This document shows positions 25,296 through 34,508 of a DNA stretch of 42,166 nucleotides, piece after piece (within the stretch, counting starts at the first letter, position 1; each line of letters opens with the position of its first letter). The stretch spans positions 1-42,166 of the forward strand of contig JASUSO010000013.1 of the NCBI GenBank assembly GCA_030446015.1, in the 5' to 3' direction. The notes under the pieces were generated by a model. The model was not told the origin of the DNA and ran no database searches. It worked only from the letters and a program-made list of their open reading frames with translations. The position numbers and the translations under genes were made by a program. This DNA is from Methanobacteriota archaeon. Lineage in GTDB: Archaea > Halobacteriota > Methanomicrobia > Methanomicrobiales > Methanoculleaceae.

Positions 25296-26594
25296 TCAGT
25301 CACGCCTGCGCAGCGCGACGAGGAGCCCGAGGACGCCGAGCGCGCCTATCGCGGCAAAGGGTGCCACGCCTGCGTGGGGTGCCTCGGTCGGCACGGGGGA
25401 GAGCGAGGCCGAGGCCGAGGCGGTGCTTCCGGCGCCGACCTGGACGGTGGTCGACCAGTCGTTGTAGCCGGCAAGCGCCACCCTGACCGCGTGGGTGCCG
25501 GTGGCGATACCGTCGACGGTCACCGGGGTGATGCCCCTATAGGCGTTGTCGATGTAGACCTCGGCACCGGAGGGCGAGGAGGTGACCGAGATCGAGCCCG
25601 TCGAGGTCGGCTGGCCGGGCTGGAGCGTCGCGGTGACGTGGCTCGTGGTCGCGGCGCTGACGGCGACTCCCGTCGTGTAGTCCTGGTAGCCGGAGAGGGC
25701 AACCCTCACGGTGTGGGAGCCGACCGGGACGTTCGAGATCGTGTAGACTCCTGCCGAGGGAGTCTTGCCCTGGTACTTCTCGTCGAGGAAGACGTCGGCC
25801 CCCGCCGGGTAGGAGACCACGCTGATGGCGCCGGTGGTCTCGGAGGGGATGGACGTCAGGTAGGCGTTGACGTAACTGGTCACGCCGGGGCTCACGGTCA
25901 CGGTCGACTTCCAGTCATAGTAGCCGGCAAGATCGAGCTCGATGTTGTGCTTCTGTGTCGAGACGCTGGTGAGCGTCAGGGGCGTCCGGCCCTTGTAGAC
26001 GCCGTCCATGTAGACGTAGGCACCCGACGGGCTTGAGGTGACCTTGATCGAGCCGTACTGCTGGATCGGGGTCAGGGTGAACTGCACGCTCGACTGCTGC
26101 CCCGCCCTGACCGTGACGGACGCGTGGTCGGAGAGGTAGCCGGACCGGTCGGCATCAAGGGAGTAAGTGCCGGGGGAGAGGCTCTGGATCGTGAGCGGCG
26201 CCGTGCCCTGGTACTGCCCGTTTAAGTAGATCGCCGCACCCGAGGGGCTCGACGTGACGTGGATCGAACCGGCGGTCTCGGCCGGCTGCAACGTCACGTA
26301 GACGTCTCTGGTCTCGCCAGCCGGGGGGGTCGAGGGCAGGCTGCCGGTGTATGTCTGGTAGCCGCTCTTCTCTACCCGGATGGTGTTGAAGGGCGTTCCG
26401 GTGGTGTAGACCGGGACATCGAGCACCCCTCCGTAGGTGGTGCCCTTGTACTGGCCGTCGAAGTAGACATCGGCACCGTCGATATTGCAGTGGATGCGGT
26501 ATCAAGCCTGGTCTCCTCCGAACTGTGCGGAAACGGCGGGGATGCCGGCGCAGAGAACGAGGAGCGTCATTCCAATGATTAGGGGTCTCAGCAT
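25296..26594 (-). pseudogene. PEGA-domain surface protein with an in-frame TGA after the signal peptide
   Basis: The frame starts with ATG at 26594 and a clear signal peptide (MLRPLIIGMTLLVLCAGIPA, cleavage near VSA). Codon 31, at 26502-26504, is TGA; it follows GGDQA and precedes YRIHCNIDG. The downstream frame then stays open for about 400 residues. It holds five PEGA domains (each with a G-x-I-x-V-x-S-x-PxGA-x-VY-x-DG-x-YxG pattern), and a C-terminal membrane segment ending in LRRRD that resembles an archaeosortase-type sorting signal. The TGA most likely replaces a Trp codon (TGG). A gene intact except for one stop implies a recent mutation, an assembly error or readthrough. The shortest product without the stop would start at 26426 and lack the signal. 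Confidence 0.85.
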
Positions 26595-26828
26595 TGTTCT
26601 GCCTCCGAAAGGCGATGATTGAATCTCGGTTTTTTGAGAGATAATGATTTCTATTCCATCCGTTCCAGATTCACCGTTTTTCTGCGATTATCCTGCATTT
26701 GCTTCCAGAATTTGTGCGAAGTCTCATGGAGCATGAAGGAATATCCGACCGGGAGGATCCGGGCCGGGGTGCGGTCGGCTGCTCCCCGTCCACCCTTTTA
26801 TCGTGTGAGCGTCATATGAGGTACTAAT

Positions 26829-27539
26829 ATGGAGATCGAGAGGTTCATCGCCGCACTGGAGCAGGTCGCTCCGCCCGAACTGGCCGAAGAGTACGATGCA
26901 GGGAGGATCGGTCTCGTCGTCGAGGGGAGGGACGAGATCGGCACTGTCTGCTGTGCGCTCGATGCCACGCAGACGGTGGTGGACGCCGCCGTTCGTGCCG
27001 GCGCCGACATGCTGGTCGTCCACCATACACCCCTCTGGAACCCGATCACGGCGGTCCGGGGGCCGACGTCGCGCCTGCTCCGGACGCTCCTTGCCGCCGA
27101 CATGAACCTTTATGTCATGCACACGAACTTCGACCGTGCCGAGGGCGGCGTCAACGATGTCCTCGCGGCAAGGCTCGGTTTTGCCGGCGTCGAGCGGATG
27201 GCCGTCGGCCTCGTCGGCGACTGCTCCCTCGACGCCGAAGAGATCGCCCGCCGCCTCCCCGGTGGAGGGATCCGGGTCTACGGCGAGGTGGGAACGATCC
27301 GGCGCCTCGCCGTCGTGGGGGGCAGCGGGTTTGACCCCACCCTGATCCGTGAAGCCGTCGGTCTCGGGGCGGAGGCGTTCCTCTCGGCGGAGCTCAAGCA
27401 CAGCGTGGCCCGTGCATCGCCCATCCCCTGCCTTGAATCCACGCACTACGCGCTCGAAGCCCCGGCCATGGAAGCACTCGCCGCCCGCATGGGGTGGCAT
27501 TATATCCCTGATCCCCCACACGTAGTGGTAGTTCCATGA
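26829..27539 (+). CDS. Nif3/DUF34-family dinuclear-metal protein
   Basis: A 236-aa protein. Metal-site signatures are LVVHHTPLWNP (paired histidines, near 65), HTNFDRAEGGVND (D102 region) and the C-terminal ESTHYALEAPAME, the standard Nif3-like set. Members form hexamers with a dimetal centre; the reaction in vivo is unsettled, and the label GTP cyclohydrolase I type 2 is not well supported. A TATA-like TTTTATCG is about 30 nt upstream. Its stop overlaps the SWIM protein start by 4 nt, so both are co-translated. Confidence 0.9.
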   Translation: MEIERFIAALEQVAPPELAEEYDAGRIGLVVEGRDEIGTVCCALDATQTVVDAAVRAGADMLVVHHTPLWNPITAVRGPTSRLLRTLLAADMNLYVMHTNFDRAEGGVNDVLAARLGFAGVERMAVGLVGDCSLDAEEIARRLPGGGIRVYGEVGTIRRLAVVGGSGFDPTLIREAVGLGAEAFLSAELKHSVARASPIPCLESTHYALEAPAMEALAARMGWHYIPDPPHVVVVP

Positions 27540-27853
27540 GGGGCATCTGGGGAAAGATCGAGCGCGACCTGACGCTGACGCCGGAGTTCCGCGCCTGCAT
27601 CGAGCGCGTCTACGGAGAGCGAGGGAGAAAAGCGCTCGAAGCCGTCGATGCGGGGCAGGTGAAGCGGTACCTCGACTTCTTCGTCGTGGTGGGCCGGAGC
27701 GGCGAGTACATCGTCGAGGGGGAGTTCTGCACATGCAGCGACTTCCTCTTCCGGGGACGCGAGTGCTGGCACATCCTTGCGGTGCGCATCGCCGAGCGGA
27801 CGGGATTATATGAATCCTACGACCTCTGGTATCAGGACACCTGGAAAACTTAA
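27536..27853 (+). CDS. SWIM zinc-finger protein
   Basis: A 105-aa protein. The SWIM motif is CTCSDFLFRGRECWHILAV (C63 to H77), a C-x-C-x(n)-C-x-H zinc site. An N-terminal helix and a beta stretch (YLDFFVVVGRSGEYIVEGE) precede it. SWIM fingers bind DNA or proteins and occur in recombination-associated proteins; in archaea the small stand-alone versions are uncharacterised. Coupled by 4-nt overlap to the Nif3-like gene. It is followed by the alaS promoter. Confidence 0.85.
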   Translation: MRGIWGKIERDLTLTPEFRACIERVYGERGRKALEAVDAGQVKRYLDFFVVVGRSGEYIVEGEFCTCSDFLFRGRECWHILAVRIAERTGLYESYDLWYQDTWKT

Positions 27854-27868
27854 ACAATGCGCACAAAC

Positions 27869-27877
27869 AACTATATC
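27869..27877 (+). promoter_or_regulatory. TATA box of alaS
   Basis: AACTATATC centred about 42 nt before the alaS ATG at 27915; predicted transcript start near 27900, giving a short leader. No ribosome-binding motif is evident in it. Confidence 0.45.
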
Positions 27878-27914
27878 GGTCACAATCATACCTATTTACG
27901 CTGCGTGATTTTCA

Positions 27915-30662
27915 ATGCTCGAGGAAGAATATACGCTCGATTATTTCAGGTCTGAGGGGTTTGAGCGGAAGGTCTGCAAGAGTTGCGGGTCGGCCTTCTG
28001 GACCCGGGATCCGGAGCAGGAGTTCTGCGGTGACGCCCCGTGCGTGACGTATAACTTCATCGGCAACCCGGTCTTCAAACCTCATAACGTCGACGAGATG
28101 CGGGAGGCGTTCCTCTCGTTCTTCGAGCGGCACGGTCATACACGCCTCGAACGATATCCCGTAGCCGCCCGGTGGAGAGACGACATCTACCTTACCATTG
28201 CATCCATCGCTGATTTTCAGCCGTTCGTCACGAGCGGGGTCGTCCCCCCGCCGGCGAACCCGCTGACCATCTCCCAGCCCTGTATCCGCCTAAACGATCT
28301 CGACTCCGTCGGAAGGTCGGGACGCCACCTGACGCTCTTTGAGATGATGGCGCACCACGCCTTCAACACCCCGGAGGAGCGGATCTACTGGAAAGACGAG
28401 ACGGTTGCCCTCTGTGACGAGTTCATCAGATCCATCGGCGGCGATCCAGCCCGGGTCAGCTACAAGGAGCACCCCTGGTACGGCGGTGGGAACGCCGGTG
28501 CGTCCGTCGAGGTGCTGATCGGCGGTCTTGAGGTCGCGACGCTGGTCTTCATGAACCTCGGGCGGCAGAAGAACGATAAGCCGCCCGTCGATGTGGACGG
28601 GGTGCCGTACTACCCGATGCGGTTGAATATCGTCGACACCGGCTACGGCCTTGAGCGGTTCGTCTGGGCCTCGAAGGGTTCGCCGACGATCTACGATGCG
28701 GTCTTCCCGGAGATGGTGAGCCGCCTGATGCATTCGGCCCATCTTGAGCACCTCCTCGACAATCCTGAGTTCACGAAGATCATGGGGCTCAGCGCCCGGT
28801 TCGCCGGCGTGATGGACATCTCCGGGACGAACCTCTACAACCTCAGGAGGAAGGTTGCCGATGCGATCAACGTGCCGGTCGACCGGCTCGAGCGGATCGT
28901 CGTCCCGATCGAGAAGGTCTACTCGATCGCCGACCACACCCGCTGCCTCGCCTACATGCTCGGGGACTGCATCGTTCCCTCGAACGTCCGCGAGGGCTAC
29001 CTCGCACGGCTCGTCCTCCGCCGGACGCTCCGGATGATGAACGATCTCTCGATGGACGAGGAACTCGCCGATCTCATCGAAGCACAGATGCAGGTCGTGG
29101 GGGTCGAGAACTTCGAGCAGGATGTGGACGTGGTACGGGAGATCGTGGTGAGCGAGGAGGCGAGATACGCAAGCACGCTCGAGCGCGGGGCCCGGATCGT
29201 CCAGAAGATCGCCCGGAACTACAAGGCAAAGAGTTCCCGGGTGCCTCTTTCAGAGGTGATCACCCTCTACGACTCGCACGGCATCCCGCCCGAGATGGTG
29301 AAGGAGGTCGCCGCCGCCGAGGGCGCCGTCGTGGAGATCCCCGACAACTTCTACTCGCTGATCGCCGAGACGCACTCGGAGGCGCAGAAGGAGGCGAAGG
29401 AAGAAGACCCGTTCGAATCGTACCGCGAGCGTGCAGCCGTCCTCCCCCCGACGAAGAAGCTCTACTACGAGCTGCCGAACGAGATCGAGTTCGAAGCGAT
29501 GGTGCTCGACTGCTTCGATGGGATCGTGGTGCTCGACCAGACGCTCTTCTACCCGGAGGGTGGTGGCCAGCCGTCCGATACCGGCACGCTGGTCGCGTCC
29601 GAGAACATGGTGCGGGTGGAGGAGGTCACGAAACTCGGTGAGGTGATCCTCCACCGGATCAAGGGCGGTTGCCTGAAACGCGGCGAGCGGGTGAAGGGTG
29701 TGCTGGACGAGGAGCGCCGGCGGTCGCTGATGCGCCACCACACGGCGACCCACGTCCTCCTCCACGCTGCAAAAGAGGTCCTCGGCGTCCACGTGCACCA
29801 AGCGGGCGCCCAGAAGGGGAGTGAGAATGCCCGCCTGGACATCCGGCACTACAAGCACATCACGCCGGACGAACTCAAGCGGATCGAGCTCGAAGCGAAC
29901 CGGCTGGTCATGGCCGATACGCCGGTCTATGCCCATGTCGAGGAGCGGACGAAGGCCGAGCAGAAGTACGGGTTCGGCCTCTACCAGGGCGGCGTCCCGC
30001 CGGGCCGGGAGATCCGGACGGTGCAGGTCGGTGCCGACGTGCAGGCGTGTGCGGGAACGCATGTCCGGACGACCGGCGAGATCGGGATGATCCGGGTCCT
30101 CGGCGTCGAGCACATCCAGGACGGCGTCGAGCGGCTGGTCTTTGCGGCCGGCATCGCCGCCGTGCATGCCGTACAGCACCAGGCCGATCTCCTCGAGGAA
30201 GCTGCCGATGTGGTGAGCGTCCAGCCCGAGAACCTGCCGGCGGCGGTGACGCGCTTCTTCTCGGAGTGGAAGGAGCAGAAGAAGGAGATCGAGCGTCTCC
30301 AGAAGAAAGTGGTGGACCTCGAGATGCAGAACCTCGACGGCGAGATGGTCGACGGGGTCAGGGTCGTCGTCAGAACGCTCAATGCGACCCAGAAGGAACT
30401 CGTCGCACTCGCCACGACCGTCTCCGAAGAGGGCGGTGTGGCGCTCTTTGCGTCGAGCGACGGGGCCGTGAAGGTGGTGGCGGCGTCGGGCTCCCCGGCG
30501 GTGAACGCCGTCGATATCGTGCGGGAGGTCTGCGGCATCCTCGGCGGGAAGGGCGGCGGCAAGCCGAACCTTGCGCAGGGCGCGGGCCCGGACGCTTCCC
30601 GGCTCGAGGAGGCTCTCGCGCACGGGCGTAGCAAGATCATAGAAGCACTCCATGACGAATGA
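27915..30662 (+). CDS. alaS: Alanyl-tRNA synthetase, archaeal type
   Basis: A 915-aa class II synthetase that charges tRNA-Ala. The archaeal N-terminal zinc segment (KVCKSCGSAFW, then EFCGDAPC) is followed by the aminoacylation core (motif-like RLNDLDSVGRSGRHLTLFEMM), an editing domain with H609xxxH613 (RHHTATHVLL) and C712xxxH716 (CAGTH), and a C-terminal coiled-coil plus DHHA1-like domain (GGKGGGKPNLAQGAGPD). All metal ligands of the editing site are present. The downstream winged-helix gene overlaps its end by 11 nt. Confidence 0.98.
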   Translation: MLEEEYTLDYFRSEGFERKVCKSCGSAFWTRDPEQEFCGDAPCVTYNFIGNPVFKPHNVDEMREAFLSFFERHGHTRLERYPVAARWRDDIYLTIASIADFQPFVTSGVVPPPANPLTISQPCIRLNDLDSVGRSGRHLTLFEMMAHHAFNTPEERIYWKDETVALCDEFIRSIGGDPARVSYKEHPWYGGGNAGASVEVLIGGLEVATLVFMNLGRQKNDKPPVDVDGVPYYPMRLNIVDTGYGLERFVWASKGSPTIYDAVFPEMVSRLMHSAHLEHLLDNPEFTKIMGLSARFAGVMDISGTNLYNLRRKVADAINVPVDRLERIVVPIEKVYSIADHTRCLAYMLGDCIVPSNVREGYLARLVLRRTLRMMNDLSMDEELADLIEAQMQVVGVENFEQDVDVVREIVVSEEARYASTLERGARIVQKIARNYKAKSSRVPLSEVITLYDSHGIPPEMVKEVAAAEGAVVEIPDNFYSLIAETHSEAQKEAKEEDPFESYRERAAVLPPTKKLYYELPNEIEFEAMVLDCFDGIVVLDQTLFYPEGGGQPSDTGTLVASENMVRVEEVTKLGEVILHRIKGGCLKRGERVKGVLDEERRRSLMRHHTATHVLLHAAKEVLGVHVHQAGAQKGSENARLDIRHYKHITPDELKRIELEANRLVMADTPVYAHVEERTKAEQKYGFGLYQGGVPPGREIRTVQVGADVQACAGTHVRTTGEIGMIRVLGVEHIQDGVERLVFAAGIAAVHAVQHQADLLEEAADVVSVQPENLPAAVTRFFSEWKEQKKEIERLQKKVVDLEMQNLDGEMVDGVRVVVRTLNATQKELVALATTVSEEGGVALFASSDGAVKVVAASGSPAVNAVDIVREVCGILGGKGGGKPNLAQGAGPDASRLEEALAHGRSKIIEALHDE

Positions 30663-31299
30663 TGTTGTAGTCCTCCAGCCGGGCGATGAACGGGCACAGA
30701 AGATCGCCCGGGCGATGGCGAGCCAGACGGCAAACGCGATCATCCAGGCCTTCGGCGGCGGGCCGCTGACGTCGTCGGAGGTCGCCCGGCGGATGAAGAT
30801 CCCCATCACCACCGCTTCTTATCATATCGAGAACCTGCTCGACGCCGGGCTTCTCGAGGTCATCGAGACCCGCTGGAGCGAGAAGGGGCGCGAGGTGAAG
30901 GTCTACGGTCTTGCGAACCAGGTTCTGATCATCGCGTCCCCGGCAAGCGATCTCCGGTCGGTGCTGCAGAAGTACGCGACGCTCTTTGGCATCGTCGCCC
31001 TCGCGAGCGTCGGGCTCTGGTCGATCCTCCCGGCGGTGCTGCCGCCCGGCGGGCCTGCGCCCATCTCACGGGTGATGACCGGGAACGGGGATTCCTCCGC
31101 CGGCGGTACCGGCGAGGATGCCTCGACGCTCCAGTCTCCCGTCCCTGCTCTGGACGGCGCCGGGGCTCTCCCGGTCCATGACATCGTGATGGGGTTCTTC
31201 TTCGGCGCCTGCGTGGTGCTGCTCGGGCTGTTCGCCTACGAGGTCTACTACTGGTGGCGCACGTCCCCGCGCAACCGGGCCCAAAACGGGCGGAAATAG
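30652..31299 (+). CDS. Membrane-associated winged-helix regulator
   Basis: A 215-aa protein. Residues 30-90 are an ArsR-type winged helix (LTSSEVARRMKIPITTASYHIENLLDAGLLEVIETRW). Two hydrophobic segments follow, at about 110-127 (LFGIVALASVGLWSILPAV) and 178-198 (VMGFFFGACVVLLGLFAY), with a low-complexity gap rich in G, S and P between them. Archaeal membrane-bound winged-helix regulators of this type are known as a class; the signal and targets are not. Its ATG lies inside alaS (11-nt overlap), so it is translated with the synthetase. Confidence 0.8.
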   Translation: MTNDVVVLQPGDERAQKIARAMASQTANAIIQAFGGGPLTSSEVARRMKIPITTASYHIENLLDAGLLEVIETRWSEKGREVKVYGLANQVLIIASPASDLRSVLQKYATLFGIVALASVGLWSILPAVLPPGGPAPISRVMTGNGDSSAGGTGEDASTLQSPVPALDGAGALPVHDIVMGFFFGACVVLLGLFAYEVYYWWRTSPRNRAQNGRK

Positions 31300-31338
31300 T
31301 GTAAAAAAAGGGCCAGAGGATTGGATTTCCGGGTCTCG

Positions 31339-31467
31339 TTACCGCCTCCCCTTTACAACTCCCGCCTCAGGTTGTCTTCCTGTTCCTGCTTCGACTTTTG
31401 CCCCGCACTTTGGGCAGCGCGTCTTCTTCGGGTTGATCTCCGCTCCGCAACTGTAACATTTCGGCAT
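31339..31467 (-). CDS. Small zinc-ribbon protein (42 aa)
   Basis: A short gene from ATG 31467 to TAA 31339. The product carries two CxxC pairs, CYSC (residues 4-7) and CPKC (18-21), in MPKCYSCGAEINPKKTRCPKCGAK, a full zinc ribbon, followed by a basic tail. Length and motif spacing are typical of tiny archaeal zinc-ribbon proteins. It is convergent with the winged-helix regulator. Function unknown; nucleic-acid binding is likely from the fold and basic tail. Confidence 0.7.
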   Translation of the reverse strand: MPKCYSCGAEINPKKTRCPKCGAKVEAGTGRQPEAGVVKGRR

Positions 31468-31841
31468 GGTATATCACCACACTCTGCCTGATTGGGCCCA
31501 GACACGATAATGGTATCCCATGAGGGTTCCGGCCGTATGCCGGGCTGTAGGGCAAAACCGCCGGGTTAACGGGGTGAATGGGGTTTACGGCGATCCTCTC
31601 GCTTCGTACGGGCGGTGTCCCGGCCCCCGGCTGCTCCCGGCGCTCTCCGGGATGGGGGTCTCAATCAAATTCGGCGAAGTACTGGTACTGCGGCCCTCCA
31701 TCCGATCTGGGTTCCGTTCCTCCTCATTAGCCGGCCGACTTCACCCGATATCCTCAAAAATTGGTTCTACGGATTTTTTTTATCTCCGACATATATTTGA
31801 ATGTGGATACTACTATATCACCTGCTCGTCAACCATGATCT
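31468..31841. other. Intergenic region upstream of the UPF0316 gene
   Basis: This 374-nt stretch separates the 42-aa zinc-ribbon gene from UPF0316. An AT-rich segment at 31765-31825 contains ACTATATCA, centred about 24 nt before the ATG at 31842 and a likely TATA box. A long plus-strand frame at 31520 has no coding character and is a shadow of the neighbouring frame. Nothing else is recognisable. Confidence 0.4.
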
Positions 31842-32441
31842 ATGCTCGGCGTCGTCCCGGACATCGACCCGGAGTTCTTCTCCCTGGTTGTCATCCCGAT
31901 CTTCATCTTTCTCGCACGCATCTGCGACGTCACCATCGGGACGATGCGGATCATCTTCGTCTCCCGCGGGATGAAGATGGTCGCCCCCATACTCGGGTTC
32001 TTCGAGGTCTTCATCTGGATCGTCGCCGTCGGCCAGATCGTTCAGAACCTCACGAACCCCCTCAACTACTTCGCCTACGCTGCCGGGTTCGCCACGGGAA
32101 ACTACGTCGGGATGCTCGTCGAGGAGCGGCTGGCGATGGGGCTTGCGCTCATCCGGATCATCACCCAGCGCGACGCGACGAACCTCATCGACTACCTCCG
32201 CGCCGCCGGCTACGGGGTGACCGTCCTCGACGCCCACGGGAAGCAGGGGCCGGGCAAGGTCATCTTCTCGGTGGTCAAGCGCAAGAACATCCGCGATGTG
32301 GAGAACGCCATCCACGAGTTCAATCCCAAGGCCTTCTACTCGATCGAGGACGTCCGGCGGGCGGCGGAGGGGACGTTCCCGGCACCCGTGCCGGGCCCGA
32401 CACCGTTCTCTTTCGGGCGGGTCATCCGGCGGGGGAAGTGA
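31842..32441 (+). CDS. UPF0316/DUF2179 membrane protein
   Basis: A 199-aa protein with three N-terminal membrane segments ([55 protein letters not shown]) and a cytoplasmic C-terminal DUF2179 region ([41 protein letters not shown]). This order is diagnostic for UPF0316. Function is unknown; DUF2179 is related to DUF5698-type nucleotide or metabolite sensing modules. The 3' end overlaps the convergent sugar dehydrogenase gene by 20 nt. Confidence 0.9.
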   Translation: MLGVVPDIDPEFFSLVVIPIFIFLARICDVTIGTMRIIFVSRGMKMVAPILGFFEVFIWIVAVGQIVQNLTNPLNYFAYAAGFATGNYVGMLVEERLAMGLALIRIITQRDATNLIDYLRAAGYGVTVLDAHGKQGPGKVIFSVVKRKNIRDVENAIHEFNPKAFYSIEDVRRAAEGTFPAPVPGPTPFSFGRVIRRGK

Positions 32442-33576
32442 CCGCTCCGTAGGTGATCCGGTAGACGGCGTTCGCCCGGTCGTCCGAGACCAGGAGGGAG
32501 CCGTCGTTTGCGACCTCGACGTCCACCGGCCGTCCCCATGCATTGCGCCCCGAGAGCCAGCCCTCCGCGAAGACCTCGTAAGAGACGGGCGTGTTGTTCT
32601 CGAGTTCGACCATCGTCACCCGGTAGCCGATCGGCTCGAGCCTGTTCCAGGAGCCGTGCTCAGCGATGAAGATCCTGTTCCGGTACTCCTCCGGGAACTG
32701 CCCGCCGTCATAGAACCGCATCCCGAGCGCAGCGACGTGCGGGCCGAGTTCCTGCTCGGGCGGCGTGAACTCAGCGCACGACCGTCCCGCCCCGAACTCC
32801 GGGTCGGGGATAGCGGCGCCGTGGCAGTAGGGGAACCCAAAGTGCATCCCGGCATCCGGCGCCCGGTTCAGTTCGTCCGGCGGGATATCGTCGCCGAGCC
32901 AGTCCCGGCCGTTATCCGTGAACCATAGCTCGCCGGTCTCCGGGTGCCAGTCGAACCCCACGGTGTTCCGGATCCCGCGGGCGTAGACCTCGAGGTCGGT
33001 CCCGTCCGGGCTCATCCGGAGGATGGTGCCGAACCGCTCGTCTTCCGGGTCGCAGACGTTGCAAGGCACGCCCACAGGGACGTAGAGGTACCCGTCGGGG
33101 CCGAACGCGATGAACTTCCACCCGTGCAGCCGATCGTCCGGGAAGGCGTCGCTCACCACCGCCGGCTCGGGCGGGTCGTCGAGGTTCTCCTCGATATCGT
33201 CGTAGCGGAGGATGCGGCTGATCTCGGCGACGTAGAGGGAGCCGTTACGGAACGCGACGCCGTTTGGGGAGTCAAGCCCGCTCGCGACCGTGATCACCGC
33301 ATCGCCCTTCCCGTCGCCGTCGCGGTCGGGGATGGCGTAGACGTTTCCTGCGCCGCGGCTCCCGACGAAGAGCGTCCCGTTCGGGGTCATGGCCATCGAC
33401 CGCGCCCCGGTGACGTTTCCGGCGTAGACGTCGATCGCAAATCCCGGCGGGAGGGTGATCGTATCGAGCGGCAGGGTCCCGGCGGGGCCGCCCGGCGGCA
33501 GCACGACGGCCACGGCGATGCCGAGGATGGCAACCGCCGCAACCGCGGCAAGGATGATGACGGTCCGGCGTGACAT
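32422..33576 (-). CDS. PQQ-type soluble sugar dehydrogenase (aldose sugar dehydrogenase-like)
   Basis: A 384-aa secreted or membrane-anchored protein. An N-terminal hydrophobic helix ([22 protein letters not shown]) follows MSRR; the frame reads upstream to 33666, but the signal begins at 33576. The rest is a six-bladed beta-propeller (repeats such as [53 protein letters not shown]), the fold of PQQ-dependent glucose/sorbosone dehydrogenases. Cysteine pair CNVC and a late C are unusual. I cannot tell whether PQQ is bound; methanogens are not known to make PQQ, so the cofactor and substrate are open. Confidence 0.82.
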   Translation of the reverse strand: MSRRTVIILAAVAAVAILGIAVAVVLPPGGPAGTLPLDTITLPPGFAIDVYAGNVTGARSMAMTPNGTLFVGSRGAGNVYAIPDRDGDGKGDAVITVASGLDSPNGVAFRNGSLYVAEISRILRYDDIEENLDDPPEPAVVSDAFPDDRLHGWKFIAFGPDGYLYVPVGVPCNVCDPEDERFGTILRMSPDGTDLEVYARGIRNTVGFDWHPETGELWFTDNGRDWLGDDIPPDELNRAPDAGMHFGFPYCHGAAIPDPEFGAGRSCAEFTPPEQELGPHVAALGMRFYDGGQFPEEYRNRIFIAEHGSWNRLEPIGYRVTMVELENNTPVSYEVFAEGWLSGRNAWGRPVDVEVANDGSLLVSDDRANAVYRITYGAVTSPAG

Positions 33577-33715
33577 GGGTTCATCTCCGGATCCCCGGTG
33601 GGCGGGAGCGTATATAGGCGTTCCTCCAGCCGGGCGCTGGAAGCGTATCATCGTCCGGCTGTTCAACAGTCCCGATTCGCAAGCATTTCCCGAGCTCTTA
33701 GAGAATAAATCCGCT

Positions 33716-34198
33716 TTATCGCCGGAGGTACTGCTCCCGGAACTCCTCCGGAGTGAGGGTGAGCGGCTTGAAGAAGTTCACACCGGCCAGTCTATCGGGG
33801 ATTTTATACCGGATGAGTCCATCGTCGTGGGTCAAAAAGAACTCGCATCCCTGCGACATAGCGTATGCAAGGTGCACTTTGTCGGTCTTCTGGCCAATCA
33901 TCCGTGTATCCTCATAGTCCTTACTCATGCAGTAACACAACTGGCTCACGCTCTCGTCAGGGAACATAATCTCCGTGTCCCACGCTTTGAGGCTGGAGAG
34001 GAAGCTTACGATAAATGCATCGCCTTTGTTGTATTCCATCGTTTTAAACAGCGTCTCCCCGAGCACCGTGATCGAGGTGACGAGTTGATACCTGCTATGA
34101 TTTGCTATATGGTTGATGATGGTCCGGCAGTCGGCATCTTCGATAGCCAGAAAAAGAATATCCGTATCCAGAAAAACAAGTTGCTGCAGTTGACTCAC
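33716..34198 (-). CDS. PIN-domain protein, probable toxin of a two-gene module
   Basis: A 160-aa PIN protein. Acidic residues at D11 (FLDTDILF), E48 (VLGETLF), D106 (KTDKVHLAYAM) and D125 (LTHDDGLI) fit the metal site of VapC-like ribonucleases. The start GTG overlaps the stop of a 53-aa upstream gene in a GTGA sequence, as in toxin-antitoxin pairs. The composition is less GC-rich than its neighbours (for example AATATCCGTATCCAGAAAAA), which suggests transfer. The target RNA is unknown. Confidence 0.8.
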   Translation of the reverse strand: MSQLQQLVFLDTDILFLAIEDADCRTIINHIANHSRYQLVTSITVLGETLFKTMEYNKGDAFIVSFLSSLKAWDTEIMFPDESVSQLCYCMSKDYEDTRMIGQKTDKVHLAYAMSQGCEFFLTHDDGLIRYKIPDRLAGVNFFKPLTLTPEEFREQYLRR

Positions 34199-34356
34199 CG
34201 AACAGATTCCAGCCGCCGCATCTTCTCGATGAACTGCTTCTTACTTACTGCAAACGTGATGATCCCATTACAGTTGACGCGGCCCCCGTAGGGCAGCATC
34301 CCGTCCTCATAGTGCCGGCCAATCACGCTGCCCGGATCGAATTCCTGCTGCTCCAT
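34195..34356 (-). CDS. Candidate antitoxin partner (53 aa)
   Basis: A short gene from ATG 34356 (with GGAGAGGGACCA on the minus strand upstream, a good ribosome-binding motif) to TGA 34195. The product is 53 aa, with EFDPGSVIGRHYEDG, a central glycine-rich turn (PYGGRVNCNG) and a basic C-terminus (KKQFIEKMRRLESVR). It does not look like a ribbon-helix-helix, AbrB or Phd antitoxin. The GTGA overlap with the PIN gene makes it a likely antitoxin, an inference from architecture alone. Confidence 0.6.
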   Translation of the reverse strand: MEQQEFDPGSVIGRHYEDGMLPYGGRVNCNGIITFAVSKKQFIEKMRRLESVR

Positions 34357-34508
34357 TGGTCCCTCTCCAATCCATCCGGTTCTTGCTATCGTATTCTCGA
34401 ACTAGGAGGGCATAAAACTATTGTGACATCCCGATCATTGGGAGAGCAGTCTTCTCGGCGGTAATCGGACTACGCGGAGAAGAAGGGTGGTCTTCCGGCC
34501 CCCGCCCC

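Noticed and set aside
26502..26504. The in-frame TGA read as selenocysteine
   Set aside because: No selenocysteine insertion hairpin was seen and Methanomicrobiales are not known to use it; the context fits a Trp codon changed to a stop. Pyrrolysine uses TAG, so it does not apply either.
29250..30812. A 520-aa minus-strand frame across alaS
   Set aside because: alaS is intact with all editing-site ligands; the antisense frame has no domain signatures.
31520..32452. A 310-aa plus-strand frame overlapping UPF0316
   Set aside because: It shares bases with UPF0316 in another frame; the UPF0316 product has three clear membrane segments and a known family pattern, whereas this product is arginine-rich without domains.
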